64,000 nt of DNA from Mesorhizobium amorphae (GTDB lineage Bacteria; Pseudomonadota; Alphaproteobacteria; Rhizobiales; Rhizobiaceae), in the NCBI RefSeq assembly GCF_014843845.1, contig NZ_JHQS01000051.1:62001-126000 (forward strand). The letters run 5' to 3'. Position numbers and translations under genes: made by a program. Positions 1 through 8,123 of the stretch are shown here, one piece after another. Each line of letters starts with the position of its first letter. The first letter of the stretch is position 1. The notes beneath the pieces were generated by a model. That model made no database searches. It was given only the letters and a program-made list of their open reading frames with translations, and was not told the DNA's origin.

Positions 1-530
1 GCGGCAAAGCCGTCGCGGCTTTCGGGCCGGCGCGAATGGACGCGGATCTCGTTGAAGTCGAAGAGATGATCGAGCAGGCGCACGTTCCAGTAGGCGGTGC
101 CGCGCGCGCCGATATGGGCGAGCACGTTCGATGTCTTCTTCGCCAGATGTTTCGCGCCGATGGCGGTGATCGCTCCGGTGCGCATGTCGGTGATGACGGT
201 GGCGTCCAGGATCGCGCGCGGCGTGCCGGTGCGCGGATCGAACAGGTTCAGGATGCCGAACTCCGAGGGCAGGCCATGCTTGTAGTTGTCGACATAGTCG
301 CCGACGATCTTGACGCCGGCCGCATCGAGCGGCGCGACGTAGCCGCGCAGAACATTGAAATGGCCATGGAAGGACGGGTCGGGCTCGAGATCGACACGCG
401 GCTCGATCACGGTCTGGCCGTTGCCCTGGGCGACGAGCCCGGCCTCGACCGCGTCGATGATTTCGGCATCGGTCATGGCAAGCGCCTCGATGTCGAGGGC
501 GTTGAGGTAGTCGATATAGATGGGCTTCAT
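1..530 (-). CDS. Ornithine cyclodeaminase / mu-crystallin family protein, 3' end cut off by the window
   Basis: Read on the minus strand from an ATG at 530, this frame stays open to the window edge (176 codons). It carries features of the ornithine cyclodeaminase/mu-crystallin family: an N-terminal dimerisation domain with conserved stretches DATVITDMRTGA and AIGAKHLA (the latter holds the usual substrate-contacting lysine), then the start of the Rossmann domain (VLAHIGARGTA..., ending in IRVHSRRPES). Family members are usually 310-350 residues, so roughly half is present. They are NAD(P)-dependent enzymes acting on ornithine, alanine, ketimines or related imino acids; nothing here fixes the substrate. 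It is divergent from the MFS gene at 645 with 114 bp between the starts. Confidence 0.85.
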   Translation of the reverse strand, partial: MKPIYIDYLNALDIEALAMTDAEIIDAVEAGLVAQGNGQTVIEPRVDLEPDPSFHGHFNVLRGYVAPLDAAGVKIVGDYVDNYKHGLPSEFGILNLFDPRTGTPRAILDATVITDMRTGAITAIGAKHLAKKTSNVLAHIGARGTAYWNVRLLDHLFDFNEIRVHSRRPESRDGFA

Positions 531-644
531 GCGTGCGTGTTCCCGGGAGCCCCTTTCATGCCATAGCAGGCGGCGAGGCGACACGAAAGTTTGTTAGTCG
601 ATATCTGGACGCAGCCGGCCAAATGCTGTTCAAACCGGTTCGTC

Positions 645-2078
645 ATGACTGCCATCCCCGAAAGTGAAGTTTCGTCAAAAACGGCCACGAATTCGCGGCG
701 CGTGGCGCTGATCGTCGCCATCGCCTTCTTCATGCAGCTGCTGGATTCGACGATCATCTCGACCTCGCTGCCGCAGATGGGAGCCAGCTTCGGCGTGCCG
801 GCGGTGGCGATGAGCATCGGCATTACCGTCTACATGCTGACAATGGCGGTGTTCGTGCCACTGTCCGGCTGGCTCGCCGACCGTTTCGGGGCGCGCAACA
901 TCTTCCTTGTGGCGATAGCGCTGTTCACGCTGGCCTCGATCGCCTGCGGCTTCTCGGAGAATTTGACCGAATTCGTCGCCGCGCGCGCCGTGCAGGGCCT
1001 CGGCAGTGCGTTGATGACGCCGGTCGGGCGCATCCTGGTGCTGCGCAACGCCTCCAAATCGGAATTGCTCAACGCCACCGCGCTGATCACCTGGCCGGCG
1101 CTGTTTGCGCCGGTGGTCGGGCCGGTGCTCGGCGGCTTCATCACCACTGCGCTCTCCTGGCACTGGAACTTCTTCATCAACATTCCGCTTGGGCTGGCCG
1201 GCCTGGTGCTGGTCGCCCGCTTCGTCCCCGGTTACCGCGAGGCCGACCGAAAGCCGCTCGACTGGCCGGGCTTTTTCCTGACATCGGCGGGGCTCGCTTG
1301 CCTGCTCTACGGCCTCGAGCGCATCGCGCATGCGGAAGATGGCGTCTTGCCGACCGTGATGCTGCTCGCCCTTGGCAGCCTGATCGGCTGGTTGGCTGTG
1401 CGCCACCTCTTGCGCACGCCGCATCCGCTGCTCGACCTTTCATCGTTCAAAGTGCTGACCTTCGCCCTCTCGACATTGTCGGCCGGCACCATCTTCCGGG
1501 TTGCGATCAACGCCACGCCGTTCCTGTTGCCGCTGCTGTTCCAGGTCGGCTTCGGCCTCAGCCCGATCGATGCCGGCATGATGATCTTCGCCTATTTCCT
1601 CGGCAATCTCGGCATGAAAGCGGTGACGACGCCGACGCTGAGGCGCTTCGGTTTTCGCTCGGTGATGGTCGTCAACGGCGTGGTCGCCTCCCTGTCGATC
1701 ATCGCCTGCGCGGCGATCTCGCCGCAGACACCGCAGGCGCTGGTGGTGGCGCTGATGCTGATCGCCGGCCTGTCGCGCTCAATGCAGTTCACCGCGCTCA
1801 ACACGCTAGCCTTCGCCGACATCGCGGCCACGCAGCGCAGTTCCGCGGCGACCCTGTCCAGCATGCTGCAGCAGGTGGCGATGCTGTTCGGCGTCGCGGT
1901 CGCGGCGGCGATCCTCAATTTGTCGCAGATCGCCAGAGGCCAACCGGCGCTCGATCTCGTCGACTTCCGGATAGCCTTCCTCGTGATCGGCGTGATCGGG
2001 CTGGTAGCCGCATTCCGCTTCCTGGCATTGCCGCGCAGTGCGGGCGCCGAAGTTTCGGGCCATGCGCTGGAGAATTGA
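645..2078 (+). CDS. DHA2-family (EmrB/QacA-type) MFS efflux transporter
   Basis: A 477-residue integral membrane protein, long enough for the 14 membrane segments of the DHA2 drug:proton antiporters. The first helix ends in the family motif LLDSTIISTSLPQM, and motif A appears as GWLADRFGARN after the second helix. ALMTPVGRILVLRN and GPVLGGFI correspond to later conserved segments. The frame is open from a TTG at 591, but the preceding 18 residues are not hydrophobic and the ATG at 645 starts a normal cytoplasmic tail, so I chose 645. It probably exports a toxic compound by proton antiport. It is divergent from the cyclodeaminase-like gene and convergent with the amidohydrolase gene. Confidence 0.88.
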   Translation: MTAIPESEVSSKTATNSRRVALIVAIAFFMQLLDSTIISTSLPQMGASFGVPAVAMSIGITVYMLTMAVFVPLSGWLADRFGARNIFLVAIALFTLASIACGFSENLTEFVAARAVQGLGSALMTPVGRILVLRNASKSELLNATALITWPALFAPVVGPVLGGFITTALSWHWNFFINIPLGLAGLVLVARFVPGYREADRKPLDWPGFFLTSAGLACLLYGLERIAHAEDGVLPTVMLLALGSLIGWLAVRHLLRTPHPLLDLSSFKVLTFALSTLSAGTIFRVAINATPFLLPLLFQVGFGLSPIDAGMMIFAYFLGNLGMKAVTTPTLRRFGFRSVMVVNGVVASLSIIACAAISPQTPQALVVALMLIAGLSRSMQFTALNTLAFADIAATQRSSAATLSSMLQQVAMLFGVAVAAAILNLSQIARGQPALDLVDFRIAFLVIGVIGLVAAFRFLALPRSAGAEVSGHALEN

Positions 2079-2116
2079 CGTCGAATTTATCGCTCCGGCG
2101 TAGGCGCGCCGATTCA

Positions 2117-2137
2117 CCTTCTCCACAGGGGAGAAGG
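2117..2137. terminator. Hairpin of the CCTTCTCC/GGGGAGAAGG repeat type between convergent genes
   Basis: CCTTCTCC, a 4-base loop and GGGAGAAGG form a stem of about 8 bp midway between the convergent stops at 2078 and 2153. It looks like a half copy of the palindromic repeats seen at about 4161 and 41401 and could act as a bidirectional terminator. There is no strong T tract, so termination is inferred. Confidence 0.5.
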
Positions 2138-2152
2138 GCGGTCGATGCCGCG

Positions 2153-3040
2153 CTACACTGGCCGGTAAACCTTCTCAGCCGTGTTCCAAAAAATATCTGC
2201 CTCTGCCGCCGCACCATGTTTCGCCACCGCTGCGCGGTGCGCCTTGATCAGTTCGGCGTGGCTGGTCCACAGTTTTTCGATCGGAAAGTTCGAGCCGAAC
2301 ATCAGGTGGTCCGAGCCAAGGATATCGATCGCATTGTCAACGATGTAGGCGATCAGCGCCGGGTCGTTGCGGTGGACGAAGGTGCCGAGGCCGGAGAGCT
2401 TCGCGTAGAAATTGGGCGCAGCGGACAAAGTGCGCAGGCCGGCCTTCCAGGCCTCGGTGGTTTCCGGTTCCATGCCGGTCAGCATGCCGGCATGGGTGAG
2501 GATGAAGTTCGTCTCCGGATTCTCGCCGACCAGCGTCAGCCCGTCTTTCATCTGTGCCGGGAAAAGCTGCAGGTCGAACGACAGGCCATAGTCCTTAAGC
2601 CTGGCGACATTGGCGCGCACCTTGGGATCGATCACCTGGTCTGTGGAAGCCGCGAAGCGGAAGGCCGGTGTCTCGTGCCAGTGAAGCTGCATGCGCACCC
2701 CGCGCAGCAGCGGATATTTTTTCAACCGGTCGATCTGGTGGCGGACATCGTCCACCGTCATGTCGGCATAGCCGACGATGGCGTGCGGCCAGCCGGTTTC
2801 TTCCGCGGTCTTCTGCAGGAAGGCGACCTCGTTTTCGAAGTCTCCCTTGGCCCAGTTGGTCTGGACATAGACAGCCTTCTCGACGCCGGCCCCCTTTTGG
2901 TCGGCCAAGAATTCCTCGATCGGATAGTCGCGGCGGATCGGCTCATAGGGACCGAAGATGCGTGGCACCATCGGTCCGACCAGCCAGGGCTGGTCCTTTT
3001 GGCGCCAGATGTGGAAATGCGCGTCGATCGCTTTCTGCAT
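2153..3040 (-). CDS. Amidohydrolase family 2 (metal-dependent TIM-barrel hydrolase, COG3618 type)
   Basis: 295 residues. The N-terminus AIDAHFHIW carries the HxH metal ligands (His8, His10). Later landmarks are the barrel strand GVRMQLHWHE, THAG near residue 180 and GSNFP near 248, as in 2-pyrone-4,6-dicarboxylate lactonase and fuconolactonase-type enzymes. These open lactones or hydrolyse cyclic acids in the cytoplasm. The ATG at 3040 overlaps the stop of the VWA gene as TGATG, so translation is probably coupled and this is the last gene of the molybdenum hydroxylase operon. That suggests it acts on the ring-hydroxylated or lactonised product of that enzyme, but the substrate is unknown. A GTG directly upstream (3043) is an alternative start. 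Confidence 0.85.
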   Translation of the reverse strand: MQKAIDAHFHIWRQKDQPWLVGPMVPRIFGPYEPIRRDYPIEEFLADQKGAGVEKAVYVQTNWAKGDFENEVAFLQKTAEETGWPHAIVGYADMTVDDVRHQIDRLKKYPLLRGVRMQLHWHETPAFRFAASTDQVIDPKVRANVARLKDYGLSFDLQLFPAQMKDGLTLVGENPETNFILTHAGMLTGMEPETTEAWKAGLRTLSAAPNFYAKLSGLGTFVHRNDPALIAYIVDNAIDILGSDHLMFGSNFPIEKLWTSHAELIKAHRAAVAKHGAAAEADIFWNTAEKVYRPV

Positions 3041-4311
3041 CACGAAACCCTCTTCCAGATGGCTGCGGCCGCCGGGGCAGGGCGGGCGAGCGACAGGATG
3101 AAATCGGTGAGGCTTTTCACCGAGGAGCCGTCGACCAGATCGTCGAGCACCGGCAGGATGGCGCGAAGCGCTGCCGTCGCCGGCCGAAAGCGCGGATCGC
3201 CGGCCAGCGGCGTTGCCAGCGAAAGCCGGAAGGCGCGGGCGCTCAGCCGGCGCATCGCGATCTCCAGCTCGGCATGGTCGCCGCGCTCCAACGCGTCCGA
3301 CAGGATGACCACCGCCGCCCCGCGCGCAAAGGCGGAAAAGCGTGCCACCGAGAGGAAGGCGAGCAGCGTCGGTCCCATTCTCGTCCCGCCATCCCAGTCG
3401 TCGACCTGGGCCGCCGCGCGCGCCAGTGCCTGGCCGCGGTCGCGGATGCGCAGCGCCGTGGTGATGCGGGTGAGCCGCGTGCCGAAGGTGAACACTTCAG
3501 CGCGGCCGGCGCCCTGCACGGCGGCATTCGCCAGCTTGAGGTAGTCGGCCGTGTGCAGCTTCATTGAGCCGGAGACATCGATCAAAAGCAGAAGCTTGCG
3601 CGGCACGGTCTGGCGGCGGCGCAGAAGCGGCGAGGGGATGTCGCCATCGGCACTGACGATTTCGCTGAGCGAGCGGCGCAGGTCGAGCGTGCCGCGCGAG
3701 CGCGTGCGGATGGTGCGGAAGGAGCGGCGGGCGGGCAGAGCGGAGGCGAGCTTGCGTCGGAAGGGGGCGAGGCTGTCGCTGTCGCGCTGGAAGTCGCGGC
3801 TGTTCAGTTGCTCGGTGGTCGAGGAGAGTTCGCCGCCCTTCTCGTGGGGGGTGGTCTGGTTGTCCTCCTCGTGGGTGCCGCGATCATCCTTGATGCGGGT
3901 TTCCTCGTCTTCCTCACCGTCGATCGAAGGTCGCGCATCGCCATAGAAATAGCTGCGAAAATGCGTCTCGAACTCGTCGCGGCGGTCGGGCGAGGGGGCA
4001 AGCGTGGCCAATGCCGCCTCGCGAATATCGGCCATCGAGCGCGGCCCGAGCAGCGTGATCGCCTGCATGAAGCTGGAGACCTGCTCCGGCGCGATGGCGA
4101 AACCATAGCGGCGCAGCAACCGGCCGAAGCCGAGAAGCGGCGCGGCGGCGCGGGGCAAGCTCTCCTCTCCCCGTTCACGGGGAGAGGATGCCGGCAGGCA
4201 GGTGAGGGGCAGCGCCACCTTCTGCCCATCATGGCGCTGCCCCTCATCCGCCCCTTCGGGGCACCTTCTCCCCGTAAACGGCGCGAAGGGAGCGTTGATG
4301 TCTCGCGTCAC
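3040..4311 (-). CDS. VWA domain protein, CoxE-like, with a repeat-derived N-terminus
   Basis: 423 residues from the GTG at 4311, which overlaps the stop of the MoxR gene (GTGA). The C-terminal half is a von Willebrand A domain with a complete MIDAS: LLLIDVSGSMKLH, a threonine in DDWDGGTRMGP and an aspartate in ILSDALERGD. The middle part is acidic (DGEEDEETRIKDDRGTHEEDNQ). CoxE works with the MoxR-type ATPase CoxD in maturing the active site of CO dehydrogenase-family enzymes, and the pairing here fits that role. Roughly residues 10-50 are encoded by a palindromic repeat (4161-4276), not by normal protein sequence. A TTG at 4158, preceded by GGAGAGGAG from that repeat, is a plausible alternative start giving 372 residues. 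Confidence 0.85.
   Translation of the reverse strand: MTRDINAPFAPFTGRRCPEGADEGQRHDGQKVALPLTCLPASSPRERGEESLPRAAAPLLGFGRLLRRYGFAIAPEQVSSFMQAITLLGPRSMADIREAALATLAPSPDRRDEFETHFRSYFYGDARPSIDGEEDEETRIKDDRGTHEEDNQTTPHEKGGELSSTTEQLNSRDFQRDSDSLAPFRRKLASALPARRSFRTIRTRSRGTLDLRRSLSEIVSADGDIPSPLLRRRQTVPRKLLLLIDVSGSMKLHTADYLKLANAAVQGAGRAEVFTFGTRLTRITTALRIRDRGQALARAAAQVDDWDGGTRMGPTLLAFLSVARFSAFARGAAVVILSDALERGDHAELEIAMRRLSARAFRLSLATPLAGDPRFRPATAALRAILPVLDDLVDGSSVKSLTDFILSLARPAPAAAAIWKRVS
4161..4276. repeat. RIME-like palindromic repeat inside the start of the coxE-like gene
   Basis: The segment contains CTCTCCCCGTTCACGGGGAG, a near-perfect hairpin, then GCCGGCAGGCAGGTGAGGGGC, and then the inverted sequence GCCCCTCATCCGCC followed by CACCTTCTCCCCGT. 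A second internal inverted repeat pairs GGGGCAGCGCC with GGCGCTGCCCC. The same words occur at 41401-41571 between pbpC and the alpha-2-macroglobulin gene. It resembles the rhizobial intergenic mosaic elements, but here it lies within the predicted coding frame. Confidence 0.7.
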
Positions 4312-5189
4312 GCCAGCGCCTCCTCGACGATACGGCCGAGCTCCGGCGCTATCGAGGACATATCCTCCTCGTCCTTGATCAGCACGCCGATGGCGCGGCG
4401 GAAGGCTTCCGGCCACGGGCTGCCGCCCTTTTCCAGAATGGTGGCGGCATTGGCCCATTCGACGGCCTCAGCGATGCCGGGTGGCTTGGCCAGCGGGCGG
4501 GCGCGGATGGTCTGCACGGCATTGGCGACGGCGCGCGCGGTGGCCTCTGCCACGTCGCCGGCGCGCAGCATGATGATTTCGGCCTCACGTGTGGCGTCGG
4601 GATAGCCGATCCAGTGGTAGACACAGCGCCGTCGCAGCGCTTCGGCGAGTTCCCGCGTGCGGTTGGAGGTCAGGATGACGATCGGCTGCGTGGCGGCGCG
4701 GATGGTGCCACGCTCGGGGATGCTGATCTGGAAATCGGAGAGGAATTCCAAGAGCAACGCTTCGAATTCATGGTCGGAGCGGTCGATCTCGTCGACCAGC
4801 AGCACGCGCTGCTCCGGCACCCGCAGCACCTGCAGCAGCGGCCGTGCGATCAAAAAACGGTCGTCATAAATGTCGATCTCGTGCTCTCCGGCATGACGGA
4901 TGGCGAGCAATTGACGCTGGTAGTTCCATTCGTAGAGCGCATGCGCGGCGTCGATGCCTTCGTAGCATTGCAGCCGCACCAGTTCGCGGCCGAGCAATTC
5001 GGCGATCGCCTTGGCTGCTTCCGTCTTGCCGACGCCGGGCGCACCTTCGAGCAGCAGCGGCTTGCCCAGCCGGATCGCCAGGAAGATGGCGGTCGCAAGG
5101 CTCTCATCTGCCAGATAGCGCGAAGCGGCGAGCCGCGATGCCACCGCCTCGGGCGAGGGCGCGACAGTCTCGGCGCTTGGATCAGGCAT
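4308..5189 (-). CDS. MoxR-family AAA+ ATPase, CoxD-like
   Basis: 293 residues. Walker A is GAPGVGKTEAAK near residue 51, Walker B is VLLVDEIDRSD, and sensor 1 lies in VILTSNRTREL. The ATG at 5189 (MPDPSAE) follows the upstream stop by 8 bp; a longer open frame upstream overlaps the molybdopterin subunit and is not needed. CoxD is a chaperone-like ATPase that remodels the Mo centre of apo-CO dehydrogenase together with CoxE. This gene sits directly between the molybdopterin subunit and a VWA gene, the standard coxD-coxE order, and overlaps the latter by 4 bp (GTGA). Confidence 0.9.
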   Translation of the reverse strand: MPDPSAETVAPSPEAVASRLAASRYLADESLATAIFLAIRLGKPLLLEGAPGVGKTEAAKAIAELLGRELVRLQCYEGIDAAHALYEWNYQRQLLAIRHAGEHEIDIYDDRFLIARPLLQVLRVPEQRVLLVDEIDRSDHEFEALLLEFLSDFQISIPERGTIRAATQPIVILTSNRTRELAEALRRRCVYHWIGYPDATREAEIIMLRAGDVAEATARAVANAVQTIRARPLAKPPGIAEAVEWANAATILEKGGSPWPEAFRRAIGVLIKDEEDMSSIAPELGRIVEEALA

Positions 5190-5197
5190 TTCGGCCC

Positions 5198-6202
5198 TCA
5201 GCTCGCGGCCTGCACCTTGAGCGCGCGCAGGATGCGCTCCGGCGTGATCGGCAGCGTGTCGATGCGCACGCCGACGGCGTCGAAGACGGCGTTGGCCACG
5301 GCCGGGATTTGCGGATTGGCGCACATTTCGCCCGGCCCCTTGGCGCCAAACGGTCCGTCGGCCGACGGCCGCTCCAGCACGATGATCTCGGTTTCCGCAA
5401 GATCGCCCGGCCCCGGCATCAGATACTGGTTGAAGTCGGTGCCGCCATGATCGCGGTTCGGATAGTAGGGCTCGGTGGTCTCATAGAGCGCGTGGCTGAT
5501 GCCCATCCAGGAACCGCCGACCAGCTGCTGCTCGACCATTTTCGGGTTCAGCGCGCGGCCGATCTCGAAGACGTTCTTGACCGTCAGCACGGTGACCTCA
5601 CCGGTCTCGTCGTCGACCTCGACCTCTGCCACCGTGCAGGCATGCGCGTAGCAGGTCGACGGCTTCATCGCGCCGGTTTCTTTCTCCGGATAGGAGCGCG
5701 GGATCAGGAACATGCCGCGGCCGGAGATCGAGCGGCCGCGCTTGAAATGTGCCGACAGCGCGACATCGAAGATCGAGATCGATTTCTGCGGCGCACCCTT
5801 GACCAGGATGTTGCCTTGGCCGTCGGTTTCGAGGTCCGACGCGTTGACCTCCAGCTCTTCGGCCGCCACCTCCAGCATCACCTGGCGGGCTTCCTTGGCG
5901 GCCTGGATGACGGCGTTGCCGGCGCGATGCGTGCCGCGCGAGGCGAAGGTGCCCATGCAGTGCGGACCGGTGTCAGTGTCAGCGGTGTCGATAATGACGC
6001 GGTCGGTCGGCACGCCGATGGTCTCGGCGCAGATCTGCGCCATGATCTGCTTCATGCCCTGGCCAAGATCGACTGATGACAGCGTCACCATGAAATTGCC
6101 GGTCGGCGTCGAATGCACCAGCGCCTGGGTCGGGTCGCCGCCGAGATTCATGCCGGTCGGATAGTTGATCGCGGCGACGCCGCGTCCGCGCCTAATCGCC
6201 AT
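5198..6202 (-). CDS. Molybdopterin-binding subunit of a xanthine/CO dehydrogenase-family enzyme, C-terminal half
   Basis: 334 residues matching only the second half of the usual 750-800 residue molybdopterin subunit. It begins at the linker (IRRGRGVAAINYPTG), then has SSVDLGQGMKQIMAQI, the MGTFASRGTHRAGNAV loop that contacts the cofactor, and GPFGAKGPGEMCANP, which holds the glutamate that acts as catalytic base in this family. The N-terminal half is encoded just upstream in another frame, the two being separated only by TGA-G-ATG. An AGGGAG sequence 6 nt before the ATG at 6202 could serve independent initiation. Either this is a true two-chain large subunit, as reported for Eubacterium nicotinate dehydrogenase, or the junction is a frameshift; see the findings. 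Confidence 0.85.
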   Translation of the reverse strand: MAIRRGRGVAAINYPTGMNLGGDPTQALVHSTPTGNFMVTLSSVDLGQGMKQIMAQICAETIGVPTDRVIIDTADTDTGPHCMGTFASRGTHRAGNAVIQAAKEARQVMLEVAAEELEVNASDLETDGQGNILVKGAPQKSISIFDVALSAHFKRGRSISGRGMFLIPRSYPEKETGAMKPSTCYAHACTVAEVEVDDETGEVTVLTVKNVFEIGRALNPKMVEQQLVGGSWMGISHALYETTEPYYPNRDHGGTDFNQYLMPGPGDLAETEIIVLERPSADGPFGAKGPGEMCANPQIPAVANAVFDAVGVRIDTLPITPERILRALKVQAAS

Positions 6203-6203
6203 C

Positions 6204-7571
6204 TCAAGCTCCCTTTTTATAGGAGGACATAGCCATGAATTTTTCCGCCACCGGCCAGTTGGCGGCGCGCGAGGCCTCCTGCATGCATTCGATAAGTGCT
6301 GCCCCTTCCGTAGGTTGCCGATGCGCCTTCATGTCGCCGTCGCGATAGGCGTTGATGAAGCGGAACTCGAGCGGGTCCATGCCGATCAGCCGCGCCAGCT
6401 TGTCCATCTGCACCTCCAGCGCGAAGTCGCCGATGGTGACGCCGAAGCCGCGCATGGCCGAGGACGGTGTGCGGTTGGTGTAGACGCAATAGGTGTCGAT
6501 CCAGACATTGGGGATCGTATAGGGGCCGGGATAGTGCGCCGCACCCTTTTGCGCGCCATAGGGCGAGTGGCGCGAATAGGCGCCGGCATCGGTGTAGCCG
6601 GTGACCTTGCGCGCGACGATGCGGCCATCGTTCATAACGCCGTCCTTGATAACGACCTTTTCGGCGGCGCGGGGTGACGATATCTGCATCTCCTCCTCGC
6701 GGCTGTAGATGAAACAGACTGGTCGTCCGGTTAGTTTGGCCCCGAGGATGGCGATCGGCTCGACGATGACATCGACCTTGCCGCCGAAACCGCCGCCGAC
6801 CGTGCCGCCGACGAAATGCAATTTGCTGCCCGGCATCTGCAGGATGATCGAAGTGTTGTCGAGGGTGAAGAACATCGCCTGCGTGTTGGTGTAGCAGGTG
6901 AAGCGGTCATTGCCCTCGGGCGCCACGACGCAGCCCGTGGTCTCGGTCGGCGCGTGTTCGATGGGCGAGGACTGGTAGCTCTGTTCGAGAATATGATCGG
7001 CCTGGGCAAAGCCCGCCTCGACATCGCCGAAGCGCACTTTGCGGCATTCGCCGCTGTCATAGAGATAGTAGTTCTGGCCGTGATATTCGTTGACCAGAGG
7101 TGCGCCGGGCTTCAGCGCTTCCTCCATGTCGAAGACGGCTGGCAGAACCTCGTAGTCGACCTTGACCTTGGCGCCGGCTTCCTGCGCCGCGCGCTCGGTC
7201 TCGGCCAGCACCGCCACCACGGCCTCGCCCTTCCAGCGCACCTTGCCGTCGGCGAGCACCGTTTCGTCCTCGGGGCCGATCTGGATCAGGATCAGGATGG
7301 TGTAGACATTGTGCGGCACGTCCTTGGCGGTGAGGATTTTCACCACGCCCGGATGCTTCTCGGCCTCCGAGGTGTCAATCGTGCGGATACGGGCGTGATG
7401 GTGCGGGCTGCGGACCATCTTCAGGTGCAGCATGCCCGGAAAATTGCGGTCGGCGAAATAGGCGGTCTTGCCGGTGACATGACCAGGGGAATCGAGCCGC
7501 GGCCGCGGCTGGCCGATCTCGTTGAGGCCGTCCTTGCGGACATCGGCGAAGTAGCTCTTGCGCAGTTCCAT
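6204..7571 (-). CDS. Molybdopterin-binding subunit of a xanthine/CO dehydrogenase-family enzyme, N-terminal half
   Basis: 455 residues covering the a/b-hammerhead domain (GQPRPRLDSPGHVTGKTAYFADRNFPGMLH...) and the first molybdopterin domain, including VGGTVGGGFGGK and SAMRGFGVTIGDF. The latter resembles the AFRGFG loop of xanthine-dehydrogenase-type enzymes and lacks the selenocysteine/cysteine loop (AYxCSFR) of true form I CO dehydrogenase. The gene stops in SSYKKGA followed by TGA exactly where single-chain relatives continue. The start at 7571 lies 11 nt after the stop of the 2Fe-2S gene. Both halves are needed for an active site, because the catalytic glutamate is in the downstream frame. 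The substrate is probably an N-heterocycle or aldehyde, unproven. Confidence 0.88.
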   Translation of the reverse strand: MELRKSYFADVRKDGLNEIGQPRPRLDSPGHVTGKTAYFADRNFPGMLHLKMVRSPHHHARIRTIDTSEAEKHPGVVKILTAKDVPHNVYTILILIQIGPEDETVLADGKVRWKGEAVVAVLAETERAAQEAGAKVKVDYEVLPAVFDMEEALKPGAPLVNEYHGQNYYLYDSGECRKVRFGDVEAGFAQADHILEQSYQSSPIEHAPTETTGCVVAPEGNDRFTCYTNTQAMFFTLDNTSIILQMPGSKLHFVGGTVGGGFGGKVDVIVEPIAILGAKLTGRPVCFIYSREEEMQISSPRAAEKVVIKDGVMNDGRIVARKVTGYTDAGAYSRHSPYGAQKGAAHYPGPYTIPNVWIDTYCVYTNRTPSSAMRGFGVTIGDFALEVQMDKLARLIGMDPLEFRFINAYRDGDMKAHRQPTEGAALIECMQEASRAANWPVAEKFMAMSSYKKGA

Positions 7572-7581
7572 TTTGCTTCCC

Positions 7582-8064
7582 TCAGGCCGCGTTCTGCGAA
7601 TTGGCGCGGGCCGCACGCAGCACCGCCTGGATGATCGGCTCGTAGCCGGTGCAGCGGCAGATGTTGCCCGACAATGCCTCGACCACCTCTTCGCGGCTGG
7701 GGTTGGGCGTGTGGTCGAGCAGCACCTTGGCGGCCATGATCATGCCCGGCGTGCAGAAACCGCATTGCGTGGCGAAGGCATCGAGGAAGGCGCGCTGCAG
7801 CGGATGCAGGACGCCGGCTTCGGCGAGGCCCGACGTTGTCCTGATTTCGGCGCCGTTGCAGGTTTCGGCCAGGGTCAGGCAGGAGAGCCGGAGCTCACCA
7901 TCGATGATGACCGAGCAGGCGCCGCATGTGCCTTGATGGCAGCCGCCTTTCGGCGAGGTATCGCCGATTTTGTCCCTGAGCGCGTGAAGCAGCGTCGTGC
8001 CGCTGTCGACGAATTCGGCCTTCTCCGCGCCGTTGAGCGTGAACTGAACCGGAACCTTTGCCAT
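7582..8064 (-). CDS. (2Fe-2S)-binding small subunit of the molybdenum hydroxylase (CoxS-like)
   Basis: 160 residues, the usual size. A plant-type ferredoxin domain carries GGCHQGTCGACSVIIDGE and LSC as ligands of the distal cluster. The helical domain carries CGFCTPGM and ICRCTGY for the cluster next to the Mo centre. The subunit passes electrons from the molybdopterin subunit to the FAD subunit. It lies between the FAD and molybdopterin genes in the same direction, giving the order M-S-L. There is no Tat signal, so the enzyme is cytoplasmic. Confidence 0.94.
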   Translation of the reverse strand: MAKVPVQFTLNGAEKAEFVDSGTTLLHALRDKIGDTSPKGGCHQGTCGACSVIIDGELRLSCLTLAETCNGAEIRTTSGLAEAGVLHPLQRAFLDAFATQCGFCTPGMIMAAKVLLDHTPNPSREEVVEALSGNICRCTGYEPIIQAVLRAARANSQNAA

Positions 8065-8123
8065 TTTTTCCTCCCAGCGCGCCTGCCCGAAGCATCGGAC
8101 AGACGCGCGCCCCCAGCCGATGG

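Noticed and set aside
2117..2137. Insertion sequence remnants at the palindromic repeats (2117, 4161, 41401)
   Set aside because: No transposase, no target duplications and a fixed mosaic structure; they fit short dispersed palindromic elements better than IS ends.
1298..3544. A 748-codon plus-strand frame across the MFS, amidohydrolase and VWA genes
   Set aside because: It overlaps three well supported genes in another frame or strand and its protein is arginine/proline/alanine-rich with no conserved motif, as expected from high-G+C antisense or shifted reading.
6204..6218. Calling the molybdopterin subunit a pseudogene because of the split
   Set aside because: Both halves keep all expected motifs, the second half has its own ribosome-binding sequence, and the operon is otherwise intact, so loss of function is not shown.
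6400..6500. True (form I) carbon monoxide dehydrogenase
   Set aside because: The active-site loop reads SAMRGFG instead of the AYxCSFR loop with cysteine that marks CO-oxidising enzymes.
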